Below are positions 5,968 through 7,371 of a stretch of DNA of 7,371 nucleotides, piece after piece (position 1 is the stretch's first letter; every line of letters starts with the position of its first letter). A program made the position numbers and the translations under genes. The stretch is from Acidaminococcaceae bacterium (lineage in GTDB: Bacteria; Bacillota; Negativicutes; Acidaminococcales; Acidaminococcaceae), in the NCBI GenBank assembly GCA_017443165.1, contig JAFSOW010000001.1:1-7371 (forward strand), in the 5' to 3' direction. The notes under the pieces are model-generated. The model saw only the letters and a list, made by a program, of their open reading frames with translations, had not been told where the DNA came from and did not search any database.

Positions 5968-6663
5968 ATGAATCATATATTTCGTTTTTTAAGTGTCCAT
6001 CGTCGTGCGGTTCTGCTGGTTTTATATATGTGTTTCATTGCTGCGCTCTGGTATCTGCCGGGCGTGTTCCATCCCAAATCTGTGGAAGATGTCCGCCAGT
6101 GGGTGACGGGTTTTGGTGTATGGGGGCCGGCAGCGTACATTATGTTGTACATCGTGCGGCCCTTGCTGCTGTTTCCCAGCCTGATATTGAACGTGGCGGC
6201 CGGAATCCTGTTCCCTCCGGTAATCGGGATCCCATGTCTCACGGCGGGCGGGTTAGGCAGCGCAATCCTGCTGTTTTATATGGCCCGTTCGGGTATAGGC
6301 AGTGAATTTCTGGATTTGCACGGGGGCAAATGGGGCGGCCGTATCCATCAGTATCTTTCGGACAGTTCGAAAAATTTCCAGCGCATGTTGTGGCTGCGTA
6401 CGGTTCCGTTGTTCCCCTACGATGTAATCAGTCTGGTAGCGGGCTGTACAAAAATGCGTTTTATTACCTTTGCAGTTACTACACTGCTGGGCATCCTGCC
6501 GGGCGCAGTGGCTTACAATGTATTAGGGGATGCCCTGGGGGGGAATTCCGGTTTTGCTTTTTCCGTGTGCCTGCTGATTATCGCGTTCGGGATCCCGCTG
6601 GCCTTCTGGTATTTTGGCGGTGAAAGAAAACTGTTAAAATCTACTGAGCAGAAAGAAAAGTAG
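5968..6663 (+). CDS. TVP38/TMEM64 family (VTT domain, DedA-like) membrane protein
   Basis: Integral membrane protein of 231 aa from ATG 5968. After a short basic N-terminus, hydrophobic segments fall near 16-32, 51-68, 70-86, 90-107, 143-162, 165-188 and 196-216. Family marks are FPSLILNVAAGILFPP (69-84), the re-entrant-loop block LRTVPLFPYDVISLVAG (143-159) with R-x-x-P-x-F-P-Y, and LGILPGAVAYNVLGD (174-188). DedA/VTT proteins are linked to lipid or undecaprenyl-phosphate flipping and membrane homeostasis; the substrate here is unknown. Start choice is uncertain: an in-frame TTG at 5956 would add four residues but has no Shine-Dalgarno site, and ATG 5968 has only a weak GAAAGAG (5958-5964) at short spacing. 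The gene lies between the liv terminator and the CYTH gene, 56 nt from the latter, and may be co-transcribed with it. Confidence 0.85.
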   Translation: MNHIFRFLSVHRRAVLLVLYMCFIAALWYLPGVFHPKSVEDVRQWVTGFGVWGPAAYIMLYIVRPLLLFPSLILNVAAGILFPPVIGIPCLTAGGLGSAILLFYMARSGIGSEFLDLHGGKWGGRIHQYLSDSSKNFQRMLWLRTVPLFPYDVISLVAGCTKMRFITFAVTTLLGILPGAVAYNVLGDALGGNSGFAFSVCLLIIAFGIPLAFWYFGGERKLLKSTEQKEK

Positions 6664-6672
6664 CTTTCTGTT
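6647..6672. repeat. Hairpin across the stop codon of the TVP38-family gene
   Basis: AGCAGAAAG (6647-6655) pairs with CTTTCTGTT (6664-6672), nine pairs with one G-T wobble, around an 8-nt loop that contains the TAG stop. No T tract follows, so it is not a standard intrinsic terminator. It could be a weak pause or mRNA 3' structure, or chance pairing of an A-rich coding end. Confidence 0.35.
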
Positions 6673-6719
6673 GTGCTGTGTCTGTATAAATAAGAGTTAT
6701 TGTATTACGGGGGCGTAAC

Positions 6720-7371
6720 ATGCAAAACAACGTAGAAACGGAAATCAAATTATTAATTGCAAAAAAATATGTAAAAATCCTCGCGGCATCTTCCCTGGTT
6801 GCTAAAAAAACAAAAAAGGGCAGCCACAAAACGGTAAAGCTGGTGAACGTTTATTTTGATACCCGTGATCTCCTGCTGCAGCAGGCAGGCATTGCGTACC
6901 GTGTGCGGCAGAACGGGAAGAAGTTTGAAGCGACCGTAAAACTGGGCCGGTCTGAGGCAGGGGGCCTTTCCGCCCGCCAGGAATACAACGTGGCCGTGAA
7001 AAACGCCAAACCGGATTTGTCTGTGTTTAATGACAGCGGACTGCAGGTGGATTTTGATGCTCTCCTGGGTACGGCTCAGATTGAAAAGCTGTTTACCGTG
7101 CGGGTGAAGCGGGAAATCCGTCTGCTGCAGGTTACTAAGGAAACCGTGGTAGAGATGGCCATCGATCAGGGATTCATTTCTGCCGGCGGAAAGAAGGAAA
7201 CTATTGATGAGATTGAGCTGGAGTTAAAGGAAGGTTCTTTGGCTGACCTTTTAGCCTACACAGCAAAGATTACAGCGGAAGTACCGGTGTTTACAGAGTC
7301 ACGGAGCAAATATGCCAGGGGGCTGGCTCTCCTGGATAAGCTGGAGCCGGAGGGAACCTGTCCGTTGCAGG
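6720..7371 (+). CDS. CYTH domain protein (triphosphate tunnel metalloenzyme), 3' truncated
   Basis: The frame runs from ATG 6720 to the window end without a stop, giving 217 residues. CYTH signatures in order: ExExK as ETEIK (6-10), NVYFDT (43-48), YRVRQNG (60-66), FEATVKLG (69-76), RQEY (86-89), RVKREIR (128-134), EMAIDQG (145-151), the acidic strand DEIELELKEG (163-172) and SRSKYARGL (194-202). These residues line the eight-stranded tunnel that binds triphosphate and divalent metal. The N-terminal CYTH position and continued coding fit inorganic triphosphatases of the YgiF type and CYTH-CHAD proteins, but a CHAD domain is not in view. Likely activity is hydrolysis of inorganic triphosphate; adenylate or thiamine-triphosphate chemistry cannot be excluded. 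The start has only a G-rich site (GGGGG at 6709-6713, 6-nt spacing). It lies 56 nt after the TVP38-family gene, with no convincing promoter of its own. Confidence 0.88.
   Translation, partial: MQNNVETEIKLLIAKKYVKILAASSLVAKKTKKGSHKTVKLVNVYFDTRDLLLQQAGIAYRVRQNGKKFEATVKLGRSEAGGLSARQEYNVAVKNAKPDLSVFNDSGLQVDFDALLGTAQIEKLFTVRVKREIRLLQVTKETVVEMAIDQGFISAGGKKETIDEIELELKEGSLADLLAYTAKITAEVPVFTESRSKYARGLALLDKLEPEGTCPLQ

Noticed and set aside
6685..6690. TATAAA as a -10 box for the CYTH gene
   Set aside because: No acceptable -35 lies 16-18 bp upstream and no TGn extension is correctly placed. AT-rich gaps yield such hexamers by chance.

Overview
This window reads as an ordinary chromosomal segment of an anaerobic, Firmicutes-type bacterium with mid-range G+C. 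The short, cobalamin-dependent MetH end, strong purine-rich ribosome binding sites, the wording of the binding protein and the CYTH gene make the class Negativicutes (for example the Acidaminococcus/Phascolarctobacterium group) my best guess. That placement is inference from remembered protein style, not from a search. All genes are on the + strand. No mobile element, CRISPR array, tRNA, rRNA or virus-like gene is visible.

Layout. (1) 3-662: 3' end of a methionine synthase-type gene (cobalamin cap plus Rossmann B12 domain), cut by the window start and ending without a reactivation domain. (2) 663-965: control region with a near-consensus extended -10 promoter (836-864), several small palindromes and a 95-nt leader, then a strong Shine-Dalgarno site. 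The leader is spanned by a possible 32-codon ORF that starts exactly at the predicted transcription start and ends in an ATGA overlap with livJ. (3) 966-5774: complete branched-chain amino acid ABC importer livJ-livH-livM-livG-livF. A perfect 14-bp terminator hairpin separates the binding-protein gene from the four membrane and ATPase genes, which are packed with 2-nt spacing or short overlaps. (4) 5798-5837: intrinsic terminator closing the operon. (5) 5968-6663: TVP38/TMEM64 (VTT/DedA-like) membrane protein with a possible promoter of its own. (6) 6720-7371: 5' part of a CYTH (triphosphate tunnel metalloenzyme) protein that runs off the window end, perhaps a CYTH-CHAD polyphosphate-related protein.

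How they work together. LivJ, a lipoprotein, captures an amino acid outside the membrane and delivers it to the LivH-LivM channel, powered by LivG and LivF. The hairpin after livJ would let much more binding protein than permease be made from one promoter. The metH end, the TVP38 gene and the CYTH gene have no evident functional link to the importer.

I found no convincing previously undescribed system. The observations most worth checking are the putative leaderless leader ORF upstream of livJ, the livJ/livH hairpin with its flanking 12-bp direct repeat, and the start-site revisions for livF and the TVP38 gene.
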